Positions 1 to 7,829 are shown, numbered from the stretch's first letter. The stretch: DNA of 9,857 nucleotides from an uncultured Bacteroidota bacterium (GCA_946479615.1 CAMLGR010000164.1:1-9857), one strand, 5' to 3'. Notes: generated by a model not told the origin, from the sequence alone. Translations and numbers: made by a program.

Positions 1-33
1 TTGCCTATTGACCATTCACTATTCACCATTCAC
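1..33. repeat. Short tandem-word repeat, probably one arm of an intergenic palindrome
   Basis: The word CATTCAC or a close variant occurs three times in about 25 bases (ccattcact, attcac, cattcac). It runs through the stop codon of the leftward gene (30-32). Other intergenic regions of this window hold inverted repeats made from tandem words that also start near stop codons, so this is probably one arm of such a structure with the partner left of the window. The partner is not visible, so the palindromic nature is inference. Confidence 0.5.
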
Positions 34-1160
34 TTATAAAATCTGCCGATCAACGGATTTTCCACGATATTCCTTTTCATTTCCGCCACATTGATCGTTC
101 CCTGTTTTCCATAAACGATCTTACCACCCGGCTCCACCAATATGCTGTATGGCAAAGCGCCCTGCCATTTGGGATCGATGGCTTCGATCAGTTTGTATTT
201 ATCATCGATGCTAAAGAGGTAATTTTTATTCGATGCTTCTTTCCCTTTTAAGAATTTCAATACTTTGTCTTTGGCAGAAGGATCATCGGCGCTGATACTG
301 ATAAATTCAAAATCCCGTCCGCGATACATCCGGTTGATGGTAATGAAATCTGGAAATTCAGATACACAGGGACCGCACCAGGTAGCCCATACATTGATCA
401 GCCGGAGCTTATCAGAATTATTTTTTAATAAATCCCTGATACCAGCTTCATCGATCATGCCTACACTAACAGGTTCTGCTGCCCATTTTTCTTCAAATTT
501 TTTTCCTTCTTCTTCTTTCGATTTCCATTTCACCGAACAACCAAATACTTTGGTAGTAGCTACCGGCACTTCTGTTCCTGCCAGCAATGCCTCGATCGCA
601 TTCCGTGCATCCTGTGTATTCGGAGTTTTTGATGGCTTCTCCACATCATCGATCCGGCCCTGGTAACGCAGTTTTCTTTCTTTATCAAAAATAAAGACAT
701 GCGGAGTAGCTACAGCGCCGTATGCTTTTCCCGCAGATTGTGTAATGCCATCGAACAGGTACGGGAAATTATATTTCTTGTTCTTTGCACGGATTTTCAT
801 TTCTGCAAATGAATCGCCCATGTCTGTCCAGCCCATTTCATCGAGACGAACGGCTTTGGGATCGTTGGGTGATATAACAACTACTGAAACACCTTTGGCA
901 CTATAATCTTTTGTCAGTTGTATCACACGATCCTCATACGCCTGTGCTGTAGGGCAATGATTGCAACTGAATATCACCACTAAAATTTTTGCTTTACTGA
1001 AAGAAGCCAGGCTGTATGTTTTACCATCCACACCAGGTAATTTAAAATCCGGTGCTTTGGCGCCGATGGCCAGTGTAACAGGATCATCCGCCATTGATTT
1101 CTTAACAACAGGTAATACAGTGATCGCAACTGCAAGCATACAGCATGTTACAAGTTTCAT
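30..1160 (-). CDS. Exported redoxin-TlpA fusion: two thioredoxin-fold domains in one protein
   Basis: A probable thiol-disulfide protein acting outside the cytoplasm. I start it at the ATG at 1160, giving 376 aa; an in-frame TTG two codons upstream adds nothing. The N-terminus (MKLVTCCMLAVAITVLPVV) is a signal peptide. Domain 1, about residues 28-215, is an AhpC/TSA-type redoxin of the PRX-like group. It has a CNHC motif (C66, C69) in the context FSCNHCPTA, a cis-proline TP before HVFIFD, and the group's GCSVKW motif with C208. Domain 2, about residues 232-376, is TlpA/ResA-like with WCGPC (C262, C265) and a cis-proline in ALPYSIL. Both CxxC pairs are intact. Likely roles are disulfide reduction, cytochrome maturation or peroxide defence; the substrate cannot be read. 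It is transcribed away from the sugar-oxidation operon, and its stop codon lies inside a tandem-word repeat. Confidence 0.9.
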   Translation of the reverse strand: MKLVTCCMLAVAITVLPVVKKSMADDPVTLAIGAKAPDFKLPGVDGKTYSLASFSKAKILVVIFSCNHCPTAQAYEDRVIQLTKDYSAKGVSVVVISPNDPKAVRLDEMGWTDMGDSFAEMKIRAKNKKYNFPYLFDGITQSAGKAYGAVATPHVFIFDKERKLRYQGRIDDVEKPSKTPNTQDARNAIEALLAGTEVPVATTKVFGCSVKWKSKEEEGKKFEEKWAAEPVSVGMIDEAGIRDLLKNNSDKLRLINVWATWCGPCVSEFPDFITINRMYRGRDFEFISISADDPSAKDKVLKFLKGKEASNKNYLFSIDDKYKLIEAIDPKWQGALPYSILVEPGGKIVYGKQGTINVAEMKRNIVENPLIGRFYK

Positions 1161-1282
1161 AGACAAACATTTTACGAAAAGTTACGAATTCACTACCTTA
1201 CTTTTGAAAATCTTTTATTGACATTTTTATTTTCTTCAATAACGATTGTTCATTTTTTTAACCTCTGCCAATCCATTTCATC
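1161..1282. promoter_or_regulatory. Divergent intergenic promoter region
   Basis: This AT-rich 122-bp gap separates divergently transcribed genes, so it should hold both promoters. On the + strand TACTTTTG at 1199-1206 fits the Bacteroidota -7 element TAnnTTTG, but I find no good TTTG at the -33 distance. On the - strand only a weak TAnnTTTT-like match is present. No clear Shine-Dalgarno sequence precedes either start. Confidence 0.3.
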
Positions 1283-2122
1283 ATGCAAACACGTCGTACA
1301 TTCTTAAAGGAAACAAGCGCTTTCGCTGCCGGATCATTACTGCTTCCATCATTGCTGCACTCACCGGAAAAAGTAAAAAACATCGGTGTTCAATTATACA
1401 CATTCCGTAAAGAGCTGGCAACCGATGCGATAGGAACACTCAAGCAGATCGCATCGATCGGCATCAAACAAATTGAATCGGCAAGAAGTGATAAAGGAAA
1501 TTATTATGGATTGAAAGCAGCCGAGATGAAGAAGGTCTGTTCCGATCTCGGCATGACCCTCCGCAGCGGTCATGTTCATGTAGACAGTCAGTTGTCACAA
1601 ACGATCGATGAAGCCGCCGAATCCGGGCAGGAATATATGATCTGCTCGTCCATGCCATCACCAGGGCAGACCGTAGACAATTATAAAAAAGCAGCCGAAG
1701 CATTTAACAAAGCCGGCGAAGCCTGTAAAAAACAAAATGTAAAATTCGGATACCATAACCACGATGCAGAGTTTGAAGAAGAGAACGGGCAGGTTTTGTA
1801 TGATGTATTATTAAAAAACACTGACCCTTCATTGGTGCATATGGAATTCGATCTGGGCTGGGTGCTTGCCGCTGGAAAAGATCCGCTGGAGTATTTTAAA
1901 AATTACGAAGGCCGTTTCCCTCTCTGGCATTTAAAAGATATGGATACGAAAGCAAAACACAGCACTGAATTTGGCAAAGGAAGTCTGCCCATTGTTAAGA
2001 TACTGGAACACCGCAAACAATCCGGCATGAAGTACTTTTTTGTAGAACAGGAAGAATATACCAGCACACCATTGGAGAGTATGAAAGAAAACATGCGCTA
2101 TCTTTCCAAACTGGATATCTGA
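1283..2122 (+). CDS. Tat-exported sugar phosphate isomerase/epimerase-like TIM barrel protein
   Basis: A 279-aa xylose-isomerase-like (AP endonuclease 2 superfamily) TIM barrel. The N-terminus MQTRRTFLKETSAFAAG is a near-ideal twin-arginine signal, so the folded protein probably acts in the periplasm. The barrel starts at IGVQLYTFR (residues 34-42). Candidate metal or catalytic residues sit in the family's positions: YHNHDAEFE (157-165), MEFDLGW with E188 and D190, LWHLKD with H216, and VEQEE with E245. Members of this fold isomerise or epimerise sugars, and some cleave 3-keto-glycosides. Placed 85 bp ahead of a GMC oxidoreductase and its small subunit, it may process the oxidised (keto) sugar; this is inference. 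The substrate is unknown. The ATG at 1283 is chosen because it exactly precedes the Tat motif. Confidence 0.88.
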   Translation: MQTRRTFLKETSAFAAGSLLLPSLLHSPEKVKNIGVQLYTFRKELATDAIGTLKQIASIGIKQIESARSDKGNYYGLKAAEMKKVCSDLGMTLRSGHVHVDSQLSQTIDEAAESGQEYMICSSMPSPGQTVDNYKKAAEAFNKAGEACKKQNVKFGYHNHDAEFEEENGQVLYDVLLKNTDPSLVHMEFDLGWVLAAGKDPLEYFKNYEGRFPLWHLKDMDTKAKHSTEFGKGSLPIVKILEHRKQSGMKYFFVEQEEYTSTPLESMKENMRYLSKLDI

Positions 2123-2207
2123 TTCCGGTATGATACTTTTTTATCCTCTTATACCTATTTATGAACAGTAAACACCGGGTCTTCCCTTCAATCAGCAATT
2201 TGCAGTT

Positions 2208-2735
2208 ATGAACAGACGCGCTGCCATCCGACATGTCGTAGTTATTTCAGCCGGAGCTATTTTACTGCCCTCCTGCACAGGCGACGACAAACCTGCAATG
2301 GTGCTGAAAAATCTATCGCTCACCGGTTCACAGGAAAAAATGCTGGCCGCTTTATGCGATGCGATTATTCCGGATACAGGATCGCTGCCCGGCGCCGCCG
2401 GTTTACAATCGCATGAGTTCGTACTGACCATGATCGATGATTGTACAAGTCCCGAAGATCAGACACACTTCAGTCAAGGCATGAAGAGCTTTGAAGCGGC
2501 CTGTAAAGAGAAATGGGACACTTCTTTTATAAAACTGACTGCAAGGCAAAAGAAAGAATGGCTGCAGCAGGTAGAGAAGAAAACAGGTGTACCTGCAGAA
2601 GCGCTCGCATTTTATCAAATGACCAAACGATACACTGTACAGAGTTTTACTTCTTCAAAAGAGTACATGACTACGATAAGAGATTATAAAATGATACCGG
2701 GGAATATATACAAAGGTTGCGTTCCCTTAGTTTAA
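2208..2735 (+). CDS. Gluconate 2-dehydrogenase subunit 3 family protein, Tat/lipoprotein small subunit
   Basis: A 175-aa small subunit that pairs with GMC flavoprotein dehydrogenases. The N-terminus MNRRAAIRHVVVISAGAILL carries a twin-arginine pair, then a hydrophobic stretch and a lipobox-like LPSC ending at C23, so it is probably exported by Tat and lipid-anchored. The family signature follows: a helical segment LTGSQEKMLAALCDAIIPDT with a short linker to the next conserved block LPGAAGLQSHEFVLTMIDD. The C-terminal half has the family's YTVQSFTSS region. It ends 12 bp before the GMC gene, so the two are very likely co-transcribed. Because the GMC partner has no signal peptide of its own, this subunit probably carries it across the membrane as a hitchhiker, as known for other periplasmic GMC dehydrogenases. 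Confidence 0.87.
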   Translation: MNRRAAIRHVVVISAGAILLPSCTGDDKPAMVLKNLSLTGSQEKMLAALCDAIIPDTGSLPGAAGLQSHEFVLTMIDDCTSPEDQTHFSQGMKSFEAACKEKWDTSFIKLTARQKKEWLQQVEKKTGVPAEALAFYQMTKRYTVQSFTSSKEYMTTIRDYKMIPGNIYKGCVPLV

Positions 2736-2747
2736 TACAATAGTAAT

Positions 2748-4442
2748 ATGGGTGATACAGCGAATACATTTGATGCCATCGTCATCGGAAGTGGAATGAG
2801 TGGTGGCTGGGCCGCCAAAGAATTTTGTGAAAAAGGACTGAAGACCCTCGTGCTCGAACGTGGAAGGGATGTAAAGCATCTCAAAGACTATCCGACCACC
2901 AATATGCTGCCCTGGGAATTTAAACACCGCGGGCAGGTACCTTATGCGATCGCCAAAGAAAATCCGGTTATTTCCCGCTGCTATGCTTTTCGCGAAGACG
3001 CGATGCATTTCTTTGTAAAAGACACCGAGCATCCTTATACACAGGAAAAGCCTTTTGACTGGATCCGTGGATACCAGGTAGGTGGTAAAAGTATTATGTG
3101 GGCGCGGCAGACACAACGCTGGAGCGATTTCGATTTTGAAGGACCCGCCCGCGATGGATTCGCTGTGGACTGGCCCATCCGCTATAAAGACATTGCACCC
3201 TGGTATAGCTATGTGGAAAAATTCGCCGGTATCAGTGGTAATAAAGATGGATTGGACACTTTACCCGACGGAGAATTTTTACCAGCCTGGGGATTGAATT
3301 GCGTGGAAGATTATTTCAAAGGAGTGGTCGCTAAACATTATCCCGACAGGCACGTGATCTATGGCCGTTGTGCGCACGTATCACAACCCGAACCCATACA
3401 CCTTGAACAGGGACGAGGGCAATGCCAGACAAGGAATCTTTGCCAGCGTGGTTGTCCCTTTGGCGGTTATTTCAATGCCAATTCAACGACGATCCCCTGG
3501 GCGGCAAAGACCGGTAACCTCACCATGCGTACACATGCTGTGGTTCATTCCATTATTTATGATGAAAAAAAAGGAAAAGCCACCGGTGTCCGTATCATCG
3601 ATGCGAATACCAAACAGGCCACTGAATATTTTGCCCCGGTGATATTTGTGAATGCCGGCGCGATCAATACCAATCTTATTTTATTGAATTCTGTTTCTTC
3701 CCGTTTCCCGAACGGGCTGGGAAACGACAACGGGTTGCTCGGAAAATTCTTTGCTTTCCATAATTACCGGGCCCGTATCTCCGCCAGGTATGAAGGTTTT
3801 ATGGATTCCAAAACAGAGGGTGGCCGTCCTACAAGCGCTTATATTCCGCGTTTCAGGAATGTGCGGAAACAGGAAACCGATTTTCTTCGGGGTTATGCAA
3901 CTACTTTCAATGCCAACCGTTATCCGGCAGGCGGAGGATCGGGATTTGGAGGCGAATTGAAAACAGGGTTGATGAATAAGAAACTCGGTCCCTGGAGTGT
4001 TGGTTCGGGTATGATGGGAGAAACCATTCCGAAGGAAACGAATTTTGTAACACTCGATAAAGAGAAAAAAGATGAATGGGGCATTCCCCTGGTCAGTTTT
4101 AATGTCAGTTATGATGATAATGATGAAAAAATGATCAGCGACTTCTTTGACCAGTATACCGAAATGTTTATGAAAGCAGGATTTATGGATATAACAACGT
4201 CTGATAGTAAACAGGCACCCGGTCTCGATATTCATGAAATGGGTGGTGTGCGGATGGGGAAAGATCCAAAAACATCATTGCTGAATGCCTGGCACCAGTT
4301 ACATGCCTGTCCGAATGTATTTGTGACAGATGGCGCTTGCATGACATCTACCTCCACGCAAAATCCATCGCTTACCTATATGGCAATGACGGCGAGAGCA
4401 GCCAATCATGCGGTAGAGATCTTAAAAAAGGGCGAGCTATAA
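2748..4442 (+). CDS. GMC family FAD-dependent sugar/alcohol dehydrogenase, catalytic subunit
   Basis: A 564-aa flavoprotein of the glucose-methanol-choline family. The Rossmann FAD motif GSGMSGG lies at residues 14-20, with E38 at the end of the second strand to bind the ADP ribose. The C-terminal signature is present: HEMGGVRMG with candidate catalytic H496, then NPSLTYMAM with N529, a His/Asn pair as in pyranose 2-oxidase-type members. C226, C232 and C236 form a C-x5-C-x3-C cluster (QCQTRNLCQRGC) conserved in many gluconate-dehydrogenase-like members. There is no signal peptide; export is likely through the Tat-bearing small subunit just upstream. By analogy with glucoside 3-dehydrogenases it may oxidise a sugar or glycoside hydroxyl and pass electrons to a cytochrome, but no cytochrome gene is visible in this window. 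Substrate unassigned. Confidence 0.93.
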   Translation: MGDTANTFDAIVIGSGMSGGWAAKEFCEKGLKTLVLERGRDVKHLKDYPTTNMLPWEFKHRGQVPYAIAKENPVISRCYAFREDAMHFFVKDTEHPYTQEKPFDWIRGYQVGGKSIMWARQTQRWSDFDFEGPARDGFAVDWPIRYKDIAPWYSYVEKFAGISGNKDGLDTLPDGEFLPAWGLNCVEDYFKGVVAKHYPDRHVIYGRCAHVSQPEPIHLEQGRGQCQTRNLCQRGCPFGGYFNANSTTIPWAAKTGNLTMRTHAVVHSIIYDEKKGKATGVRIIDANTKQATEYFAPVIFVNAGAINTNLILLNSVSSRFPNGLGNDNGLLGKFFAFHNYRARISARYEGFMDSKTEGGRPTSAYIPRFRNVRKQETDFLRGYATTFNANRYPAGGGSGFGGELKTGLMNKKLGPWSVGSGMMGETIPKETNFVTLDKEKKDEWGIPLVSFNVSYDDNDEKMISDFFDQYTEMFMKAGFMDITTSDSKQAPGLDIHEMGGVRMGKDPKTSLLNAWHQLHACPNVFVTDGACMTSTSTQNPSLTYMAMTARAANHAVEILKKGEL

Positions 4443-4450
4443 TTTGACAT

Positions 4451-4843
4451 ATGAATCAGCAGATCGTTCATATTGCATTGGTGGTAGCCGATTATGATGA
4501 AGCCATAGCATTTTATACGAAGAAATTAAACTTCACGCTTGTTGAAGATACTCCCCAGAGTGAAACCAAGCGGTGGGTTATTGTAAAACCAAAAGGCGAA
4601 GGCAGTTGTTGCCTGTTGCTGGCGAAAGCGGCTAAAGAGGAGCAGAAAACAAGGATCGGGAATCAAACCGGTGGACGGGTATTCCTGTTTCTTTCTACGG
4701 ACGATTTTTACCGGGATTATAATAATATGCTGGCGAACGATATTAAATTTATACGGGAACCGAAGGTTGAAGAATATGGTACGGTAGCTGTCTTCGAGGA
4801 TCTTTATGGCAACCTCTGGGACCTGATCGGATTTTCTATGTGA
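4451..4843 (+). CDS. VOC (glyoxalase/bleomycin resistance) family protein
   Basis: A 130-aa single-domain vicinal oxygen chelate protein with two beta-alpha-beta-beta-beta modules. The first module begins IVHIALVVADYDEAIAFYT and carries H7, the usual first metal ligand. The second ends TVAVFEDLYGNLWDLIG, where D124 replaces the glutamate usual in glyoxalase I. It starts 8 bp after the GMC stop codon, so it is probably the last gene of that operon. The sequence just before the start (ataatttgacat) has no Shine-Dalgarno match, which is normal for Bacteroidota. Its substrate is unknown: it could be a lyase, dioxygenase or binding protein. The stop codon (4841-4843) is inside the left arm of an inverted repeat. 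Confidence 0.85.
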   Translation: MNQQIVHIALVVADYDEAIAFYTKKLNFTLVEDTPQSETKRWVIVKPKGEGSCCLLLAKAAKEEQKTRIGNQTGGRVFLFLSTDDFYRDYNNMLANDIKFIREPKVEEYGTVAVFEDLYGNLWDLIGFSM

Positions 4844-4906
4844 AACCTATGTGCCTATGTGGTAAAAAGCTGATTGGCGTAGATTCACTACATAGGTTTC
4901 ACATAG
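4836..4906. repeat. Perfect 17-bp inverted repeat with 37-nt loop, made of the word CCTATGTG
   Basis: Left arm 4836-4852 (CTATGTGAAACCTATGT) is perfectly complementary to right arm 4890-4906. Each arm is itself a tandem of an 'acctatgtg'-like word; one more copy follows the left arm at 4854-4860 and one more extends the right arm to about 4910. The left arm overlaps the VOC stop codon. No T-run follows, so it is not a typical intrinsic terminator. It fills most of the 97-bp gap before the alcohol dehydrogenase. Confidence 0.85.
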
Positions 4907-4940
4907 GTTTGAGATAATTACTAACAAGAAAACAATAAAG

Positions 4941-5993
4941 ATGATTCCTGTAAAAGCATATGCTGCGCAAAGTCCCACTTCGGCATTGACGCCTTTTGAT
5001 TTCGAAAGAAGGGAACTAAGAGAACATGATGTACTGGTAGATATTCTTTTTTCGGGTGTCTGCCATTCCGATCTTCACCAGGCAAGAGACGAATGGGGTG
5101 GATCGATGTACCCGATGGTACCCGGGCATGAGATCGTAGGAAAAATAATCAAAACAGGTTCGCATGTAAAAAAATTCAAACCAGGAGATACCGCCGGTGT
5201 AGGGGTGATGATCGATTCCTGCCGGGTATGCAAATCCTGCAACGACCTGATGGAACAATACTGCGTCGAAGGCATGACCGGCACCTACAATGGATTTGAA
5301 AGAGATAAAAAAACAGTGGCACAGGGCGGATACAGTACTCAAATCGTAACCGACGAAAGATATGTATACCATGTTTCCGATAAACTCAGCCTGGCAGGTG
5401 TTGCTCCTTTGCTTTGTGCAGGCATTACTACTTACTCTCCCCTCAGATTTGCCAATGTAAAACCAGGTGATAAGGTAGCCGTAGCAGGATTAGGTGGTCT
5501 TGGTCACATGGGCGTGAAATTCGCGGTAGCCATGGGAGCCGAAGTCACTATGCTCAGCACCTCGCCTTCCAAGGAAGCGGATGCCAAAAAACTCGGCGCT
5601 CATCATTTTGTATTGTCTACCGATAAGGAAGCCATGAAAAAACTGGATAGCCGGTTCGATGTAGTGCTCGATGCGGTAGCCGGCAACCATGATTATGAAA
5701 TTTACTTAAAATTATTAGGTGTCGAAGGCAAATTGCTGGTGGTAGGATTACCGGCAGATCAGCCTAAAGTGAATACGTTTGAACTGATCAGGAACCGCCG
5801 TTGCATCATTGGTTCTATGATCGGCGGCACGGAAGAGACACAGGAGATGCTGGATTTCTGCGCGGAAAAGAATATTGTAGCCGATGTGGAAGTGATCCCT
5901 ATGCAATATATCAATGATGCGTATGAAAGAATGCTGAAAAACGATGTGAAATACAGGTTTGTGATCGATATGAATTCATTGAAAAATCTTTGA
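4941..5993 (+). CDS. Zinc-dependent NAD(P)-linked alcohol dehydrogenase, cinnamyl-alcohol/YahK-like MDR
   Basis: A 350-aa cytoplasmic medium-chain dehydrogenase that interconverts alcohols and aldehydes. Catalytic zinc ligands are visible as C41 in GVCHSD, H63-E64 in PGHEIVG, and C159 in LLCAGITTY. The structural zinc site is complete with C94, C97, C100 and C108. The nucleotide-binding loop is GLGGLGHMG (183-191). The end of the next strand reads STSPSK (206-211) with no acidic residue, which favours NADP over NAD, as in cinnamyl-alcohol-dehydrogenase-like and YahK-like enzymes. Length and all key residues are normal for the family. It lies 97 bp after the VOC gene, separated by an inverted repeat, so it may be its own transcript. 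Physiological substrate unknown; broad aldehyde reduction is typical of the group. Confidence 0.92.
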   Translation: MIPVKAYAAQSPTSALTPFDFERRELREHDVLVDILFSGVCHSDLHQARDEWGGSMYPMVPGHEIVGKIIKTGSHVKKFKPGDTAGVGVMIDSCRVCKSCNDLMEQYCVEGMTGTYNGFERDKKTVAQGGYSTQIVTDERYVYHVSDKLSLAGVAPLLCAGITTYSPLRFANVKPGDKVAVAGLGGLGHMGVKFAVAMGAEVTMLSTSPSKEADAKKLGAHHFVLSTDKEAMKKLDSRFDVVLDAVAGNHDYEIYLKLLGVEGKLLVVGLPADQPKVNTFELIRNRRCIIGSMIGGTEETQEMLDFCAEKNIVADVEVIPMQYINDAYERMLKNDVKYRFVIDMNSLKNL

Positions 5994-5995
5994 AC

Positions 5996-6097
5996 TATGA
6001 ATTTTGAATCATGAATTATGAATTATGAATGAGCATAAAATCAAAGGATACCTGCTGTTCACGCACATTCATAATCCATAATTCTTAATTCATAATT
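5996..6097. repeat. Imperfect inverted repeat made of the word ATGAATT
   Basis: Starting three bases after the alcohol dehydrogenase stop, the word ATGAATT or a close variant is repeated about five times (5996-6031). The reverse-complement words (ATTCATA, AATTCAT) occur at 6066-6097. The best core pairing is 6013-6031 with 6066-6084, 19 bp with one mismatch, around a 34-nt loop. No T-run follows. Architecture and position match the repeat at 4836-4906, but the word is different. Confidence 0.8.
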
Positions 6098-6121
6098 CCT
6101 CACTCCTAACACTTAACCATC

Positions 6122-7654
6122 ATGAAATCTCTCTTGCTTGTCACTACCTTATTAACAGGATCAATTATCATGGCGCAAAACAATGCTGTCGGCATTTTCA
6201 GCAATCATACCGATATCGGCAACCCGAAAGTAAAAGGGTCCGCTGTTTTTAACACCGCCGACCAGAGCTATACGCTGAAAGGCGGTGGTTATAATATCTG
6301 GTTCAACCGTGATGAATTTCATTATGCCTATAATAAGATCAAAGGAGATTTCATTCTTACCGCTAATGTGCAATTGATCGGTAGCGGTAAAGATCCGCAT
6401 CGAAAGATCGGGTTGATGATACGGGCCACCGACCAGGAAGATGCGGCACACATGACCGCCACCGTACATGGCGATGGATTGACCGTATTGCAATGGCGGC
6501 GTTTGCGCGGCGCTTATATGCGAGACCCGCAGGATGAATTGTTCACGATGAAAAAAGCAGTGCAGATCATCCAGCTCGAACGCACCGGTAAAACATTTAT
6601 CATGCGTATAGCCAATCCCGGCGAGCCTTTACAGGAACTGGGCCGCACAGATGCGATCGAACTGCCTGATGAGGTACTGGCAGGTATTTTCCTTTGCAGT
6701 CATAACCCCGATGTACAGGAAGAAGGGCTGGCCTGGAACGTGCGGGTGGAACAAACCGTTCCTGATACTCACAATGGCTACCGCGATGGCATACTCGGCA
6801 GTAAAATGGAACTCATGAATGTTTTCGATGGGAAACGCATGGTGATCTACGAAGATAAGGGCCGCTTCGAGGCACCCAACTGGATGCCCGACGGAAAACG
6901 ATTACTCTTCAACCAGGGCGGCAGCATTTATACAATTCCTGTTGAAGGAGGTACTCCTCAATTACTGAATACAGGCGCTGCGAAAAGAAACAACAATGAT
7001 CACGTGATCTCTTTCGATGGAAAAATGCTCGGCATCAGTTCGCACCGCGATGGCATGCCGGGTGGCGGCAGCACTGTTTATTATTTGCCATTAAGCGGTG
7101 GCGAAGCCAAGATCATTACAGACAGCACTCCTTCTTACTTGCATGGCTGGAGCCCGAACGGAAAGGAAGTATTGTACACAGCACAGCGCATAAGCAAGGA
7201 AGCCGCTTATAATATTTATAAAAAGCCCATCAATGGCGGAGCGGAAGTACAGCTCACTTTCAATAAAGCAGGGCTGGCAGATGGACCGGAATATTCACCG
7301 GACGGAAAATATATTTATTATAATGCAAATCTTACCGGTACTATGCAGATCTGGAGAATGAAACCCGATGGCACCGGCAACGAGCAACTGACATTCGATG
7401 AATACAATAACTGGTTCCCGCATATTTCACCGGATGGAAAATGGATCGTGATCATTTCATTCCCGGATACGATCGATCCGGGTGATCATCCTTTTTATAA
7501 AAGAGTGATGCTGCGTTTACTTCCTTACAGCGGTGGTGCACCGAAAGTGATTGCCTATCTCTACGGAGGCCAGGGAACGATCAATACACCAAGCTGGAGC
7601 CCTGATAGCAAACGCATTGCCTTTGTCAGCAACAGCGGGCCCATCACCAAATAA
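6122..7654 (+). CDS. Secreted PD40/TolB-like six-repeat beta-propeller protein with N-terminal jelly-roll-like domain
   Basis: A 510-aa protein with signal peptide MKSLLLVTTLLTGSIIMAQ. Residues about 20-210 form a beta-rich domain (GGGYNIWFNRDEFHYAY, FILTANVQLIG, KIGLMIRA) resembling the DUF1349/concanavalin-like fold. Residues about 215-505 contain six WD40-like PD40 repeats with the typical S/M-P-D/N-G-K core: near 254 (WMPDGKR), 287 (SFDGKM), 333 (SPNGKE), 391 (SPDGKY), 435 (SPDGKW) and 491 (SPDSKR). This is the propeller type found in TolB and in the N-terminal half of some peptidases, but no peptidase domain follows and the stop comes right after the sixth repeat. Function is probably ligand or carbohydrate binding outside the cytoplasm; no catalytic motif is seen. 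The downstream gap contains a palindrome interrupted by an insertion sequence. Confidence 0.85.
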   Translation: MKSLLLVTTLLTGSIIMAQNNAVGIFSNHTDIGNPKVKGSAVFNTADQSYTLKGGGYNIWFNRDEFHYAYNKIKGDFILTANVQLIGSGKDPHRKIGLMIRATDQEDAAHMTATVHGDGLTVLQWRRLRGAYMRDPQDELFTMKKAVQIIQLERTGKTFIMRIANPGEPLQELGRTDAIELPDEVLAGIFLCSHNPDVQEEGLAWNVRVEQTVPDTHNGYRDGILGSKMELMNVFDGKRMVIYEDKGRFEAPNWMPDGKRLLFNQGGSIYTIPVEGGTPQLLNTGAAKRNNNDHVISFDGKMLGISSHRDGMPGGGSTVYYLPLSGGEAKIITDSTPSYLHGWSPNGKEVLYTAQRISKEAAYNIYKKPINGGAEVQLTFNKAGLADGPEYSPDGKYIYYNANLTGTMQIWRMKPDGTGNEQLTFDEYNNWFPHISPDGKWIVIISFPDTIDPGDHPFYKRVMLRLLPYSGGAPKVIAYLYGGQGTINTPSWSPDSKRIAFVSNSGPITK

Positions 7655-7772
7655 ACTCTCTCCGCGGCCCTCTGTGTCTCCTCTGTGGCCCTCTGTGTAT
7701 AACTCCGGGAGTAAGATATCAGGTTAAAGCCTTTATAGTGCTTATGAATAGAATCACTCTTAAAAGAATTAT

Positions 7773-7787
7773 ACACAGAGATTCTGT
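7773..7787 (-). other. Right-end junction of the IS: left donor, CT core, right target
   Basis: On the IS strand this reads ACAGAAT (7787-7781, end of the element), CT (7780-7779, core), CTGTGT (7778-7773, target flank). ACAGAAT is repeated in the bridge-RNA donor loop (8989-8983). CTCTGTGT can pair with the bridge-RNA segment ACGCAGAG (9033-9026) over eight positions, one of them a G-T wobble. Confidence 0.8.
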
Positions 7788-7829
7788 GTTAAGATCCAAG
7801 TAATTTGATTTTATTATTTTTGTGTCTCA

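Noticed and set aside
265..666. Open frame of 133 codons on the + strand inside the redoxin gene
   Set aside because: It is fully antisense to a well-supported two-domain protein, and its translation has no recognisable motif.
1161..1166. TTG start two codons upstream of the ATG for the redoxin gene
   Set aside because: The ATG at 1160 directly begins a good signal peptide; the extra two residues add nothing and TTG starts are rare.
3681..4235. Open frame of 184 codons on the - strand inside the GMC gene
   Set aside because: Antisense to the conserved GMC coding sequence; composition is typical of a shadow frame and no family is recognisable.
4836..4906. Intrinsic terminator after the VOC gene
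   Set aside because: The stem is long but the loop is 37 nt and no T-run follows either arm.
5996..6097. CRISPR-like array from regularly repeated words
   Set aside because: Units are 7-8 bp with no spacers and form an inverted, not a direct, arrangement; no cas genes are nearby.
7775..7790. Small ACACAGA/TCTGTGT hairpin at the right junction as an attachment structure
   Set aside because: One half belongs to the target repeat and the other to the end of the element; the dyad arises across the junction and was not there before insertion, so it is not clearly functional.
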